NCBI GenBank assembly: GCA_903828675.1
Contig: CAIKND010000163.1
Location: 1-59,692 of the forward strand
Direction: 5' to 3'
Length of the DNA stretch: 59,692 nucleotides
Source of the DNA: an uncultured Acidobacteriaceae bacterium
GTDB lineage: Bacteria; Acidobacteriota; Terriglobia; Terriglobales; Acidobacteriaceae
The translations under genes and the position numbers were made by a program. This document shows positions 59,486 to 59,692 of the stretch, piece by piece. The notes beneath the pieces were generated by a model. That model was not told the origin of the DNA. It was given only the letters and a program-made list of their open reading frames with translations, and searched no databases. How positions within the stretch are numbered: position 1 is the first letter of the stretch; every line of letters begins with the position of its first letter.

Positions 59486-59692
59486 TTACCTGCACAGGAG
59501 TCTTGGATCGTCCAGGAAGAAGTGATGGAGAGACAATGATGCTAATGAAATTCTCTAGGAGTGTGTCGGTCATAGCGTTTTCGCAAAAGCCAACTTAGCG
59601 GTTTGCCGGGGAGGTATTCGAAGTGTGTCGCGCAGGTGGTGAGCCGGTTTGCGGATGACAGTGTGTTTTTCGGTGCGATTTCGGTTAAGACG
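59486..59692. other. End of window, nothing recognised
   Basis: About 200 nt after the ApbE stop. A short frame from 59536 stops after 20 codons. No hairpin or promoter is convincing. Confidence 0.5.

Overview
The window looks like a chromosomal segment of an Acidobacteriota bacterium, probably class Terriglobia. This is inferred from two very long Oar-type TonB-dependent receptors with no SusD partner, a secreted CRTAC1 (ASPIC/UnbV) protein next to a TPR protein, several Tat-exported enzymes, and extragenic palindromes of a type I associate with acidobacterial genomes. No search was run. I see no rRNA, tRNA, CRISPR array, insertion sequence or phage gene. I call 35 coding regions, with starts corrected where a ribosome binding site, overlap or signal peptide decided them.

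Region 1 (about 0.4-17.1 kb) is an envelope-protein region of mostly unknown function. It holds a four-TM protein divergent from a zinc-ribbon membrane protein and a small secreted protein, then a complete three-gene ABC importer (binding lipoprotein, fused double permease, ATPase). Two compact operons follow and converge with only 4 nt between their stop codons. The rightward operon (7346-13216) encodes a zinc-ribbon/Yip1-like protein, a W-motif membrane protein, a 1246-residue secreted protein and a TPR/zinc-ribbon protein. The leftward operon (16400-13221) encodes a DUF3592-like protein, a double zinc-ribbon protein, a beta-propeller protein and a second W-motif membrane protein. The same unusual domains occur in both, so this is the best candidate for an undescribed system.

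Region 2 (about 17.4-26.3 kb) reads leftward: a secreted GH3 beta-glycosidase with PA14 insert, a 1.3 kb non-coding stretch, a TonB-dependent receptor and a secreted TPR protein. Strong hairpin terminators separate them.

Region 3 (26.9-33.6 kb) holds a DUF1295 membrane reductase coupled to an SDR/NmrA-like protein, a convergent MDR-family oxidoreductase, and a secreted protein joining putative Ig domains to two c-type heme motifs.

Region 4 (34-57 kb) is a plant-polysaccharide locus: Tat-exported GH127 beta-L-arabinofuranosidase, a leftward module (second TonB receptor, GH31 alpha-xylosidase, CRTAC1 protein, TPR protein), a divergent membrane-anchored putative regulator, a secreted GH2 beta-galactosidase, two exported Gfo/Idh/MocA oxidoreductases, a DoxX-like protein and a discoidin-like protein. 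The enzyme set would suit xyloglucan or arabinoxylan side chains. Near-identical LacI-type operators lie before both TonB receptors and the GH127 gene, suggesting one regulon whose repressor is not in the window.

Region 5 (57.1-59.5 kb) holds an Agl23-like membrane glycosyltransferase-family protein and an ApbE-like flavin transferase.
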